Shown here in pieces: positions 36,223 to 45,016 of a DNA stretch of 64,000 bases. The DNA is taken from NCBI RefSeq assembly GCF_038784515.1, contig NZ_CP152376.1, positions 4,898,001-4,962,000 of the forward strand, written 5' to 3'. The notes beneath the pieces were generated by a model. The model was given only the letters and a program-made list of their open reading frames with translations. It ran no database searches and was not told the DNA's origin. The translations under genes were made by a program, and so were the position numbers. This stretch comes from Rhodoferax sp. GW822-FHT02A01 (GTDB lineage: Bacteria; Pseudomonadota; Gammaproteobacteria; Burkholderiales; Burkholderiaceae_C). The stretch's first letter is position 1, and every line of letters begins with the position of its first letter.

Positions 36223-38202
36223 TCAGACGTCCACCTCTACCGAGTCCCCGTGCAACTCCATCAACTCGCGCCGCGCCGCCGCCTCACCCTTGCCCATCAG
36301 CTTGGTGATCAACGCCTCGGTCTGGCCAAAATCAATGGCCCCCAGGGCCACCGGCAACAGACGACGCGTGTCCGGGTTCAGCGTGGTGTCCCACAACTGC
36401 TCGGCATTCATCTCGCCCAGGCCCTTGAAGCGGCTGATGGTCCAGGCGCCTTCGCGCACGCCTTCCTTGCGCAGCTTGTCCAGAATCACGGTGAGCTCGC
36501 CTTCATCCAGCGCGTAAGCCTTGCTTGCAGGCTTCTTGCCGCGCGCCGGTGCATCCACGCGGAACAGCGGCGGACGCGCGACAAACACGTGCCCAGTCTC
36601 GATCAGCTTGGGGAAGTGGCGGAAGAACAGCGTAAGCAGCAAGACCTGGATATGGGAACCGTCCACGTCCGCGTCGGACAAGATGCAGACCTTTCCGTAG
36701 CGCAGGCCGCTCATGTCGGGCTCGTCATTGGGGCCGTGCGGGTCCACGCCGATGGCCACCGAGATGTCGTGGATTTCGGTATTGGCGAACAGGCGGTCGC
36801 GGTCTACTTCCCAGGTATTGAGCACCTTGCCGCGCAGGGGCAGCACGGCCTGGTTTTCCTTGTCGCGTCCCATCTTGGCGCTGCCGCCCGCAGAGTCGCC
36901 CTCCACCAGGAACACCTCGTTGTAGAGGATGTCGCGGCTCTCGCAGTCGGTGAGCTTGCCGGGCAACACGGCCACGCCGGAGCTCTTGCGCTTTTCCACC
37001 TTCTGGCCAGCCCGCTGGCGGGTTTGTGCCGCCTTGATGGCCAACTCGGCCAGCTTCTTGCCGTATTCCACATGCTGGTTCAGCCACAGCTCCAGGGCTG
37101 GACGCACAAAGCCGGAAACCAGCCGCACCGCATCGCGAGAATTCAGCCGTTCCTTGATCTGCCCCTGGAACTGCGGGTCCAGCACCTTGGCCGAGAGCAC
37201 ATAGCTTGCGCGCGCAAACACATCCTCAGGCATGAGCTTCACGCCCTTGGGCAACAGGCTGTGGAAGTCGATGAAACTCTTGACGGCGGTGAACAGGCCG
37301 TCGCGCAGACCACTTTCATGCGTACCGCCTGCGCTGGTGGGAATCAGGTTGACATAGCTCTCGCGCACGGGCTGACCGTCTTCGGTGAAGGCCACGCACC
37401 AGGTGGCGCCTTCGCCATCGGCAAACTGCTCACTCTGGCTGTCGGCAAATCCTTCACCATCAAACAGCGGAATCACCGGCTCGGCGTTGAGCGACTGCAT
37501 CAGGTAGTCGCGCAGACCGCCTTTGTAGAGCCAGGTCTGGGTTTCCTTGGTCTTTTCGTTCAGCAGGGAAACGCTGACACCGGGCATGAGCACCGCCTTG
37601 CTGCGCAGCAAGTGGGTCAGCTCGTTCATGGGCAGCGCGGCGGACTCGAAATACTTGGCATCAGGCCAGACGCGCACGGTGGTGCCGGACTTGCGGTCGC
37701 CCTCTCCGGCCTTGCGCACCTGCAGCGGCTCGGTCACGTCGCCACCTTCAAACACGATGCGCGCCACCGCGCCTTCGCGGTAGCTGGTGGCCTCCAGGCG
37801 CTTGCCCAGGGCGTTGGTGACGCTCACGCCCACGCCGTGCAGGCCGCCGGAGAAGCTGTAGGCACCGCCCTTGCCCTTGTCGAACTTGCCACCGGCATGC
37901 AGGCGGGTGAACACCAGCTCAATCACCGGGGCCTTTTCTTCGGGGTGCATGCCAAAGGGAATGCCGCGGCCGTCGTCTTCGATGGATACGGATCCGTCCA
38001 CATGCAGACAGACCTTGATCTTCTTGCCGTGCCCGGCCAGCGCTTCGTCGGCGGCGTTGTCCAGCACTTCCTGGATGACGTGCAGCGGGTTGTCGGTGCG
38101 GGTGTACATGCCCGGGCGCTGCTTGACCGGCTCCAAGCCCTTGAGGACGCGGATGGAACCTTCTGAATAGTCGGAATTGGATGAGGGGGGTTTGGCTGAC
38201 AT
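36223..38202 (-). CDS. parE: DNA topoisomerase IV subunit B
   Basis: 659 residues; GHKL ATPase subunit. The N-terminal LDNAADEALAG, EDDGRGIPFGMH and GGLHGVGVSVTNALG are ATP-binding motifs, and the TOPRIM part has EGDSAGGSAKMGRD and the DADVDGSHI metal motif. On the minus strand a TACAAT box (38216-38211) lies just before the ATG. It is probably transcribed with parC. Confidence 0.96.
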   Translation of the reverse strand: MSAKPPSSNSDYSEGSIRVLKGLEPVKQRPGMYTRTDNPLHVIQEVLDNAADEALAGHGKKIKVCLHVDGSVSIEDDGRGIPFGMHPEEKAPVIELVFTRLHAGGKFDKGKGGAYSFSGGLHGVGVSVTNALGKRLEATSYREGAVARIVFEGGDVTEPLQVRKAGEGDRKSGTTVRVWPDAKYFESAALPMNELTHLLRSKAVLMPGVSVSLLNEKTKETQTWLYKGGLRDYLMQSLNAEPVIPLFDGEGFADSQSEQFADGEGATWCVAFTEDGQPVRESYVNLIPTSAGGTHESGLRDGLFTAVKSFIDFHSLLPKGVKLMPEDVFARASYVLSAKVLDPQFQGQIKERLNSRDAVRLVSGFVRPALELWLNQHVEYGKKLAELAIKAAQTRQRAGQKVEKRKSSGVAVLPGKLTDCESRDILYNEVFLVEGDSAGGSAKMGRDKENQAVLPLRGKVLNTWEVDRDRLFANTEIHDISVAIGVDPHGPNDEPDMSGLRYGKVCILSDADVDGSHIQVLLLTLFFRHFPKLIETGHVFVARPPLFRVDAPARGKKPASKAYALDEGELTVILDKLRKEGVREGAWTISRFKGLGEMNAEQLWDTTLNPDTRRLLPVALGAIDFGQTEALITKLMGKGEAAARRELMELHGDSVEVDV

Positions 38203-38344
38203 AGGCGCGCATTGTAGTGGGTGATTGATTTTTCACTGTACAAAAAGACAGCCAACCGCGGCACGCGGCTGATTGTCACGTCGGCAACAGGGCTGATACG
38301 GGACTACGTTCCTGACCTTATACAGATTGGCTACATTAGGTGGC

Positions 38345-39565
38345 ATGCCTGAAACACAAAAACGTATATCCATACTTCAGTTGCTCGTCTGCGGCGCCAT
38401 GATCGTCACGCTGGCCATGGGCGTTCGCCATGGCTTTGGTCTGTGGCTGCAGCCCATCACGCAGGACCGTGGCTGGAGTCGCGAAACCTTTGCTTTTGCC
38501 ATTGCCATCCAGAATCTGGCCTGGGGTGTGGCCGGCATCTTTGCCGGCATGCTGGCTGACCGGTTTGGCTCTTTCCGGGTGATTCTGGTAGGTGCGGCCG
38601 CCTACTGCCTGGGCCTTTTGGGCATGGCTTACGCCGACAGTGGCCTGCTGTTTGCAATGAGCGCCGGCGTGCTGATCGGTGTGGCCCAGTCGGGCACTAC
38701 GTATGCGGTGGTGTATGGGGTCATCGGTCGCAATGTGCCTGCAGACAAACGTTCCTGGGCCATGGGAGTCACGGCGGCGGCAGGATCTTTCGGGCAATTT
38801 CTGATGGTGCCCACCGAGGGGTTTCTGATCAGCCATTTCGGCTGGCAGCAGGCTTTGGTATTGCTGGGATTTGCGACCCTGCTGATAGCACCGCTGGCCT
38901 GGGGGCTGCGTGAGCCGGATTTTGGCGGCCATGCCCATATGCACCGGGATCAATCCATCCTGCAAGCCATGCGCGAGGCCTTCAAGTACCCCAGCTTCCA
39001 GTTGCTGATGGCGGGCTATTTTGTCTGCGGCTTCCAGGTCGTATTCATTGGCGTACACATGCCCAGCTATCTGAAGGACAAGGGGCTTTCGCCTCAGGTG
39101 GCGAGCTACGCCTTGGCCCTGGTGGGGCTCTTCAACGTATTCGGCACCTACGCCGCCGGCGTGCTGGGCCAACGTCTCGCCAAACGCAAGATCCTGGCGT
39201 TCATCTACCTTGCCCGCTCGGTCGCCATCACCCTGTTTTTGCTGGTGCCGCTGACACCTGCGTCGGTCTATCTGTTTGCCAGTGTGATGGGGCTGTTGTG
39301 GCTTTCAACGGTACCAGTCACCAATGCCACTGTGGCGCAAATTTTCGGGGTGGCCCACCTGTCCATGCTGAGCGGCTTTGTGTTTTTCAGTCACCAGATC
39401 GGTTCCTTTCTGGGCGTATGGCTGGGTGGCTATCTGTATGACAAGACCGGTAGCTACGACAGCGTCTGGCTGATTGCCATTGCCCTGGGTGTGGCAGCCG
39501 CCCTGGTCAATCTGCCCATCAAGGAGCGCGCCATTGCGCGCGCCGCACTGCCGCAATCGGCCTGA
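38345..39565 (+). CDS. MFS transporter (OFA/monocarboxylate-like)
   Basis: 406 residues with about 12 membrane helices. The N-terminal GVRHGFGLWLQPITQDRGWS and the cytoplasmic loop GMLADRFGSFRV match the subgroup near oxalate/formate antiporters and monocarboxylate carriers; it may move an organic acid. The ATG at 38345 has an AGGTGG upstream. It is divergent from parE across 142 bases. Confidence 0.85.
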   Translation: MPETQKRISILQLLVCGAMIVTLAMGVRHGFGLWLQPITQDRGWSRETFAFAIAIQNLAWGVAGIFAGMLADRFGSFRVILVGAAAYCLGLLGMAYADSGLLFAMSAGVLIGVAQSGTTYAVVYGVIGRNVPADKRSWAMGVTAAAGSFGQFLMVPTEGFLISHFGWQQALVLLGFATLLIAPLAWGLREPDFGGHAHMHRDQSILQAMREAFKYPSFQLLMAGYFVCGFQVVFIGVHMPSYLKDKGLSPQVASYALALVGLFNVFGTYAAGVLGQRLAKRKILAFIYLARSVAITLFLLVPLTPASVYLFASVMGLLWLSTVPVTNATVAQIFGVAHLSMLSGFVFFSHQIGSFLGVWLGGYLYDKTGSYDSVWLIAIALGVAAALVNLPIKERAIARAALPQSA

Positions 39566-39570
39566 ATCCC

Positions 39571-39696
39571 ATGCGACGCAACGCGCGCTGGTCTGTGATG
39601 CTGGTGGTTGTGGCCTTGCTGACTGCGGTGTTCGCCCTGTATAGCAGGGCGGACTTTCTGGTGCAGCTCAGCAATCAGCTATGGTCCTGCTTTTAG
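39571..39696 (+). CDS. Small single-pass membrane protein
   Basis: A 41-codon frame between the MFS gene and the methyltransferase. It has a basic N-terminus (MRRNARW), one hydrophobic helix (VMLVVVALLTAVFALY) and a short polar end finishing LWSCF. It starts five bases after the MFS stop. The sequence design (positive inside, one helix, conserved-looking Trp-Ser-Cys-Phe end) supports a real small protein; I recall similar short proteins in Comamonadaceae but cannot verify it here. Confidence 0.55.
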   Translation: MRRNARWSVMLVVVALLTAVFALYSRADFLVQLSNQLWSCF

Positions 39697-39709
39697 CCCC
39701 TGAGTCCGA

Positions 39710-40291
39710 ATGACAACTGCCTCTGCCACTGCCCACAACCTTTCTGCACCATCCCCCTGGATCACCCGATGGACGCATCTGCTCGCTGCAGGCTGCTCCG
39801 TGCTGGACGTGGCCTGTGGCAGCGGCCGTCATCTGCAATGGTTTGCGGAACGTGGTCACGCCGTGTGGGGTGTGGACAAAGACATCGCTGCCGCGCAGCA
39901 GAACGTGCCGCAAGCCCATCTGCTGCAGGTCGACATTGAAACTGGGCTCTGGCCATTGGCCGATGCAAACGGCCTGCGCACCTTCGGTGCCGTGGTCGTC
40001 ACCAATTACCTCTGGCGACCATTGCTGCCCACACTGGTAAGCAGCGTTGCGCCGGGTGGGTATTTTCTGTACGAAACCTTTGCCGCGGGCAACGAAACGG
40101 TAGGCCGCCCGTCCCGTCCCGACTTTCTTCTGCAGGCTGGCGAACTGTTGCAGGCATGTGCCGGAATGCAGATCGTGGCCTATGAGAATGGTTTTTTGCC
40201 GTCTCCTGACCGGTTTGTCCAACGTATCGTGGCTTTTGCCCCAGCTTTACCAGATGCCGGACATTTGGAAATGGCGCGGCACACTCTCTAG
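39710..40291 (+). CDS. Class I SAM-dependent methyltransferase
   Basis: 193 residues, Rossmann-type methyltransferase. SAM motif I is VLDVACGSGRH (about residues 31-41) and the motif II acid is in VWGVDKD. It is similar to TehB-like and small-molecule methyltransferases; the acceptor is unknown. It lies 13 bases after the small membrane-protein gene and just upstream of the dapA promoter region. Confidence 0.82.
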   Translation: MTTASATAHNLSAPSPWITRWTHLLAAGCSVLDVACGSGRHLQWFAERGHAVWGVDKDIAAAQQNVPQAHLLQVDIETGLWPLADANGLRTFGAVVVTNYLWRPLLPTLVSSVAPGGYFLYETFAAGNETVGRPSRPDFLLQAGELLQACAGMQIVAYENGFLPSPDRFVQRIVAFAPALPDAGHLEMARHTL

Positions 40292-40325
40292 GTAAAATGC
40301 GCGTTTACCGAACTATTGGCACTCC

Positions 40326-41219
40326 ATGAACTCTTCACACGGTCCCTTGCGGGGCAGCATTGTTGCCCTGGTTACCCCTATGCTCGAAGACGGAGCGGTG
40401 GATTACGCGGCACTGCAAAAGCTGATTGACTGGCACATTGCCGAAGGAACTGACTGCATCGGTGTCGTCGGCACCACAGGCGAGTCCCCCACGGTCAGTG
40501 TTGAAGAACATTGCGAAATCATCCGCGTGTCAGTGGAACAGGCTGCAGGCCGGGTACCCATCATGGCGGGTTGCGGCGCCAATTCCACCAAGGAAGCCAT
40601 CGAGCTGGCGCGCTTCGCCAAGAAGGTTGGCGCAGACAGCCAGTTGCAGGTTGTCCCCTATTACAACAAGCCCACGCAGGAAGGCCAGTACCAGCATTTC
40701 AAGGCCATTGCAGAAGCCGTGGACCTGCCGGTCATTCTCTATAACGTGCCCGGCCGCTCGGTCGCCGATATGGCGCACGACACGGTGCTGCGTCTGGCTC
40801 AGGTGCCCGGCATCGTCGGCATTAAGGAAGCCACCGGCAACATTGAACGCGCGCAGTGGTTGATCAAGGAAGCGCCTAAAGGCTTTTCCATCTACTCCGG
40901 CGACGACCCCACCGCCGTGGCGCTCATGCTCTGCGGAGGACACGGCAATGTGAGCGTGACCGCAAACGTGGCACCGCGCCTCATGCACGAGTTGTGCATG
41001 GCGGCCATTGCCGGGGACGCGGCCGGCGCCATGGCTATCCAGCGCAAATTGCTTCCGCTGCACAAGGCTCTGTTTGTTGAATCCAACCCCATCCCCGTGA
41101 AGTGGGCAGTAGCACGCATGGGCCTCAGCGAGGGCTATCTGCGCCTGCCGCTGACCACATTGACACAACCCAGCCAGCAGATGCTGGAAGGTGTGATGCG
41201 TTCCACCGGCTTGATTTAA
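40326..41219 (+). CDS. dapA: 4-hydroxy-tetrahydrodipicolinate synthase
   Basis: 297 residues; condenses pyruvate and aspartate semialdehyde in lysine/diaminopimelate synthesis. The GTTGESPT pyruvate-binding loop, the tyrosine in [12 protein letters not shown] and the Schiff-base lysine in [10 protein letters not shown] are present. A TAAAAT box at 40293-40298 may be its -10, though a good -35 is missing. bamC follows 22 bases later, a conserved order. Confidence 0.96.
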   Translation: MNSSHGPLRGSIVALVTPMLEDGAVDYAALQKLIDWHIAEGTDCIGVVGTTGESPTVSVEEHCEIIRVSVEQAAGRVPIMAGCGANSTKEAIELARFAKKVGADSQLQVVPYYNKPTQEGQYQHFKAIAEAVDLPVILYNVPGRSVADMAHDTVLRLAQVPGIVGIKEATGNIERAQWLIKEAPKGFSIYSGDDPTAVALMLCGGHGNVSVTANVAPRLMHELCMAAIAGDAAGAMAIQRKLLPLHKALFVESNPIPVKWAVARMGLSEGYLRLPLTTLTQPSQQMLEGVMRSTGLI

Positions 41220-41241
41220 GCCACGTACACCAAGGAAATTT

Positions 41242-42327
41242 GTGAAATCGATTATTCAAGTGACCGCATTGGGCACAGCCCTGGCATTGGCCGGCTGCTC
41301 AGCGCTGGAATCCGACAAGGTGGACTACCGCAGCGCAGCCAAAGCGCCAACGCTCATTGTTCCGCCGGATCTGACACAACTCTCCAAAGACACCCGCTAC
41401 ACCATGGTCGACGGTGCCGTATCCGCCTCCAGCGTGAAAACCGTAGATACCACGGTCAGCAAGGCACCCGTGGCAGTTCCCGAGCTCGGTGATGTCCGAG
41501 TGGAGCGGGCGGGTAACCAACGCTGGCTGGTCGTCAAGCGCCCTGCCGACAAGCTGTGGGAGCCTGTCAAGGATTTCTGGCAGGAAAACGGCTTTCTACT
41601 GGCCATGGACCAGAGCAATCTGGGCATCATGGAAACGGATTGGGCCGAGAACCGCGCCAAGATTCCGCAGGACTTCGTGCGAGGCGCCATAGGGAAATTG
41701 CTCGACTCACTTTACTCCACTGCAGAGCGTGACAAATTCCGGACACGTCTGGAAACCAATGTTTCCGGCGAGACCGAGATATATATCAGTCACCGCGGCA
41801 TGATGGAGGTGTATACGAGTGAACGCAATGACAGCACCGTTTGGCAACCTCGGCCAAGCGACCCAGAATTGGAAACAGAATTCCTACGTCGTTTGATGGT
41901 GAAATTGGGCTCCTCAGCAGAACAAGCAAAGGCGCAATTGGCCAATGCTGTTCCTGCCAAGTCAGTGGCGTCTTTGTCCATGCAGAACGGAAATCCCGTC
42001 GTGCAGATCAGTGAAGGATTTGATCGCGCCTGGCGCCGCGTTGGTCTGGCCTTGGACCGCACAGGCTTCACTGTGGAAGACCGCGACCGCAAACAAGGCA
42101 TTTACTTCGTGCGTTATGTCCCCGCAGATGTCGATACTTCGGAACCTGGCTTTTTCAGGAAGCTTTTTGGTGGCTCATCCAAGCAGGCTGAAGCGACCAA
42201 ATTCCAGGTTGCACTTAAGAGCCAGGGGGACGTCACCACCGTGTCCGTACTAGATAGCAAGGGCGCTCCCGATACCTCCGCGAGCGCGCAACGCATTGCC
42301 AAGGTCATCGTGGACGACATCAAGTAA
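41242..42327 (+). CDS. bamC: Outer membrane assembly lipoprotein BamC
   Basis: 361 residues from a GTG start with AAGGAA upstream. A lipoprotein signal with lipobox LAGC (cysteine at residue 19) is followed by the unstructured N-terminal BamD-binding segment and two helix-grip domains (NlpB/DapX family). It is part of the Bam complex inserting beta-barrel proteins. It lies downstream of dapA as in enterobacteria and ends at a strong terminator. Confidence 0.9.
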   Translation: MKSIIQVTALGTALALAGCSALESDKVDYRSAAKAPTLIVPPDLTQLSKDTRYTMVDGAVSASSVKTVDTTVSKAPVAVPELGDVRVERAGNQRWLVVKRPADKLWEPVKDFWQENGFLLAMDQSNLGIMETDWAENRAKIPQDFVRGAIGKLLDSLYSTAERDKFRTRLETNVSGETEIYISHRGMMEVYTSERNDSTVWQPRPSDPELETEFLRRLMVKLGSSAEQAKAQLANAVPAKSVASLSMQNGNPVVQISEGFDRAWRRVGLALDRTGFTVEDRDRKQGIYFVRYVPADVDTSEPGFFRKLFGGSSKQAEATKFQVALKSQGDVTTVSVLDSKGAPDTSASAQRIAKVIVDDIK

Positions 42328-42354
42328 GCCAGTCCTTGCGACACCCGTCGCAAG

Positions 42355-42390
42355 CAACAAAAAAGCCACCCGAAGGTGGCTTTTTTGTTG
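42355..42390. terminator. Bidirectional terminator between bamC and the small lipoprotein gene
   Basis: A 16-bp perfect stem (42355-42370 with 42375-42390) closed by a CGAA tetraloop and flanked by A and T tracts. It ends bamC transcription and, on the other strand, that of the convergent small lipoprotein gene. Confidence 0.92.
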
Positions 42391-42402
42391 CCAGTAAATA
42401 AA

Positions 42403-42579
42403 TTACTTGGCTGCAGATGCGTCAGCAGCAGGAGCGGCAGCAGCAGCAGATGCGTCAGCAGCAGGAGCGGCAGGAGCAGCAGCAGGTGCGGGTGCAGGAG
42501 CAGGAGCTTCTTCTTTCTTACCGCAAGCAGCCAGGGCAGCAGCAGCGATCACAGCTGCCAAAACGAGAGATTTGTTCAT
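42403..42579 (-). CDS. Small Ala/Pro-rich lipoprotein
   Basis: 58 residues, starting MNKSLVLAAVIAAAALAACG with lipobox LAAC (cysteine 19). After KKEE, the mature part is almost only Ala, Pro, Asp and Ser. It contains an 11-residue tandem repeat around PAADASAA (33-bp DNA period, copies starting near 42413 and 42446). It is probably a short extended lipoprotein in the envelope; no domain is recognised. A TATAAT box 110 bases upstream and a shared terminator indicate a single-gene unit. Confidence 0.8.
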   Translation of the reverse strand: MNKSLVLAAVIAAAALAACGKKEEAPAPAPAPAAAPAAPAADASAAAAAPAADASAAK

Positions 42580-42606
42580 GGTTATAGACTAAAGTGAGTT
42601 AACGAA

Positions 42607-42693
42607 ACAATTTCCGGAAATTGTCTTGGTGGCAAGCCCCCAAGACCCCGACAAGAAGCATTCGATCTCTTTTTGTCAGAGCCCCGAATTATA
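42607..42693 (-). promoter_or_regulatory. Promoter -10 and structured leader of the small lipoprotein gene
   Basis: On the minus strand a perfect TATAAT (42693-42688) has no clear -35. The leader of about 100 nt after it contains a GTCTTGG/CCAAGAC hairpin and the perfect 18-bp palindrome ACAATTTCCGGAAATTGT (42607-42624), which could be a regulator site or an RNA structure. Confidence 0.5.
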
Positions 42694-42735
42694 CATAAGC
42701 GTAACAGGCGTACAGGGAAAACCCTTTCCGGCACC

Positions 42736-43254
42736 TCATAAACCCAAGGTACTGGCCGGAAAACCTGGTGAACTTTGGCGTTTACGCTCCTCCAATTCCT
42801 CGCGCAATAACAGCCGCATGCGTGGTTCCATGCTTCCCGCTCCCGTACTGCGCACCAAATCAAGGCGCCGAAGTGCCCAGGTAGGCGTCCACAGTGCACT
42901 GGGGAATTCCGATGGCTCCACACCCTTGCATACGCGGCACTCCACCAGATGATCCCAGCGGATACGCCACTCCACAAAACGATGGTGGACGCGGCGCATG
43001 GCGTCGAAACGATGGGCCAGCAGCGTGAGTTTGCGGCCCTTGCGCGACCAGGCGTTCAGGGCGTCTATGGTGGCTTTCTCGTGCAACGGCCAATCTTCAA
43101 AATTGGCGTCGCTCCATATCATTTCAGACCACTGCGCTATAGCGGCATGCAGCAAGGCACCGCGAACAGCATCTGCAAATGCCGACGGACCTGCAAAGGG
43201 CCCCTGCAGCAAAGGTGCCGGGGCGCCATCGCCAGTGGCTTCAGTCGAGACCAT
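42736..43254 (-). CDS. Hypothetical protein downstream of the JmjC oxygenase
   Basis: 172 residues, not recognised. No signal peptide or membrane segment. The middle has a conserved-looking run (KATIDALNAWSRKGRKLTLL and RFDAMRRVHHRFVEWRIRWDH), resembling a helical domain that follows a nucleotidyltransferase- or phospholipase-like core; this is weak. It overlaps the oxygenase gene by 14 bases and is likely translated with it. Confidence 0.65.
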   Translation of the reverse strand: MVSTEATGDGAPAPLLQGPFAGPSAFADAVRGALLHAAIAQWSEMIWSDANFEDWPLHEKATIDALNAWSRKGRKLTLLAHRFDAMRRVHHRFVEWRIRWDHLVECRVCKGVEPSEFPSALWTPTWALRRLDLVRSTGAGSMEPRMRLLLREELEERKRQSSPGFPASTLGL

Positions 43255-44371
43255 GCAACCATCCGTCCTCGCACCATTGCATCAGCAGATCCTGCGCAGG
43301 CTCGCTGAGTTTTTCCACATCCCGAGCCGACAGTTCCCGGGCATTCGCAAGCGAACGCATTAGCCGAGCATCGCTGCCAGCAGCGCGGAAGCTTTCGCCA
43401 TTGATGAAGACATGTTTGCTGTCATACAGCATGCGTGTACGCCGGTCCAGACGCACGCCACCGCCCTGGCTGGGTTCACCTGCATGGAACCACACATGGG
43501 CTTTGGGCTCGGTCAGGATTTCACCCAACGAGCGCTGCAATGCCAACGGGTCCTTGAGTGCTGCCTGCAGCGCTTCCTGGGCAAACTGCACCATGGCTGC
43601 CGGAATTTCCGCGCTGGTGCTGACGGCCTGCTGCTGCGGATCGCGATAGATTGCCGTACCCGCCTCATCAGCCGCCTGCTCGGCCAAGCACTGCAGCAGC
43701 TCCCGCGCCATTTCGCCTTTGGCTGGCGACCGAAAACCAATCGAATAGGTCATGCACTCGCCCACCGCAATGCCATCGTGTGCATAGTGCGGCGGCAGGT
43801 ACAACATGTCGCCCGGCTCGAGCACGAACTCCTGCTCCGGTACAAAGTTGGCCAGTATCTTGACCGGCATGTCCGGCACCAGGCTCATGTCCTTCTGGCG
43901 TCCGATGCGCCATCTCCGACGCCCACGGGCCTGCAACAGAAACACGTCGTAGCTGTCAAAGTGCGGCCCCACGCCACCGCCGTCCGTGGCATAGCTGATC
44001 ATCAGATCATCCAGTCGCGCATCGGGGATGAAGCGGAATTGCTGCATCAACTGATGCACGCGCTCGTCATGCAGGTCTACGCCCTGCACCAGCACCGTCC
44101 AACCTGCCTGCTTGAAAGGCGGCAGCGACTTGCGTACGAAAGGGCCGTGCTTGAGACGCCATTTGCCCTGCTTGTCGGCCTGCGCCTGCACCACCAAGCG
44201 CGACTCCACATCGTCCTGCGCGGCCAGATCGACCAACTCGGCGCGGTCCAGCAAGGGCGCAAAGCCCGGAATGGCCGCGCGAATCAGCAGGGGCTTTTTC
44301 TCCCAATAACGGCGCATGAAGGTATCTGGTGACAAGCCGCCCAGCAGCTGTAGAGGGTTTTTTATGTTCAT
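43241..44371 (-). CDS. JmjC/cupin-4 ribosomal oxygenase-like protein
   Basis: 376 residues from MNIKNPLQLLGG; a further ATG five codons upstream exists. It is an Fe(II)/2-oxoglutarate hydroxylase of the YcfD/RoxA group, which hydroxylates an arginine of ribosomal protein L16 in E. coli. Iron ligands are HxD in VGPHFDSYDVF and His in PPHYAHDGIAVGE; the winged C-terminal dimerisation region follows. Its start codon lies only 13 bases from that of the divergent FKBP gene. Confidence 0.85.
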   Translation of the reverse strand: MNIKNPLQLLGGLSPDTFMRRYWEKKPLLIRAAIPGFAPLLDRAELVDLAAQDDVESRLVVQAQADKQGKWRLKHGPFVRKSLPPFKQAGWTVLVQGVDLHDERVHQLMQQFRFIPDARLDDLMISYATDGGGVGPHFDSYDVFLLQARGRRRWRIGRQKDMSLVPDMPVKILANFVPEQEFVLEPGDMLYLPPHYAHDGIAVGECMTYSIGFRSPAKGEMARELLQCLAEQAADEAGTAIYRDPQQQAVSTSAEIPAAMVQFAQEALQAALKDPLALQRSLGEILTEPKAHVWFHAGEPSQGGGVRLDRRTRMLYDSKHVFINGESFRAAGSDARLMRSLANARELSARDVEKLSEPAQDLLMQWCEDGWLHGLD

Positions 44372-44384
44372 GGGACAATTCTGC

Positions 44385-44918
44385 ATGGAAATTTCTCAAC
44401 AATGCGTGGTTGCCCTGACCTGGACGCTGAAAGATACTTTGGGCGAAGAACTGGACGTGCTGGACGATCCGGTGGAGTTTTTGATCGGCGGCCATGACCT
44501 GTTCCCCACGATTGAGGAAGCGCTGCAGGGCCACAGTGCCGGTGCCACACTCAATCTGCAGATTGAGCCGGAGCAGGCGTTTGGTGATTTCAATGACCAG
44601 CTCATCTTTTTGGAGCCGCGTGCGCTCTTTCCCGCCGACCTGGAAGAAGGCCTGACCATGGAAGGCTCCGCTCTGCCTGCGGGATGCAACCCCGACGCGC
44701 CCAAGGACGCGCTCTACACCATCACCGATATCTACCCGGAACACGTCGTGCTGGATGGCAACCACCCACTGGCCGGCATTGCCATTCGCATCACACTCAA
44801 CGTGCACACCGTGCGTGAAGCCACCGAAGAAGAAATCGGCCGCGGCTCCGCCGGCACCGGCTTCTTCCGCATCCAGCCCCTGCACACCGAAGTCCCCGGC
44901 GACGACACCCTCCACTAG
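44385..44918 (+). CDS. SlyD-like FKBP-type peptidyl-prolyl isomerase
   Basis: 177 residues. An FKBP fold with an inserted IF (chaperone) domain is indicated by VEFLIGGHDLFPTIEEAL, the FGDFNDQLI segment after the AGAT loop, and NHPLAGIAIRITLNV. No His-rich metal tail is present, so it is closer to the short FkpB/SlpA-like type. It acts in the cytoplasm as folding helper and prolyl isomerase. The ATG at 44385 fits family length; earlier codons would run into the divergent gene. Confidence 0.85.
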   Translation: MEISQQCVVALTWTLKDTLGEELDVLDDPVEFLIGGHDLFPTIEEALQGHSAGATLNLQIEPEQAFGDFNDQLIFLEPRALFPADLEEGLTMEGSALPAGCNPDAPKDALYTITDIYPEHVVLDGNHPLAGIAIRITLNVHTVREATEEEIGRGSAGTGFFRIQPLHTEVPGDDTLH

Positions 44919-44932
44919 CCATCAGAAAACCC

Positions 44933-45014
44933 GTGGAACCGGCTCCGCCGGGCCACTGGGTTTGTCCCCTGCAAGGGGAGAGGCGGCTACACGCAGTGAG
45001 CCGCAACAGGGGTG
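44933..45014. repeat. Intergenic repeat, copy C, after dut
   Basis: Shares GGCTCCGCC and CAGGGGTG with copy B and ACACGCAGTG with copy A. It contains a CCCC-TGCA-GGGG hairpin and a GCGGCT/AGCCGC hairpin. It ends two bases from the dut stop codon complement, so in gene orientation it follows the stop directly. Confidence 0.62.
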
Positions 45015-45016
45015 TA

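Noticed and set aside
36136..38166. Open frame of about 680 codons opposite parE
   Set aside because: Antisense shadow of parE with compositionally odd protein and no motifs.
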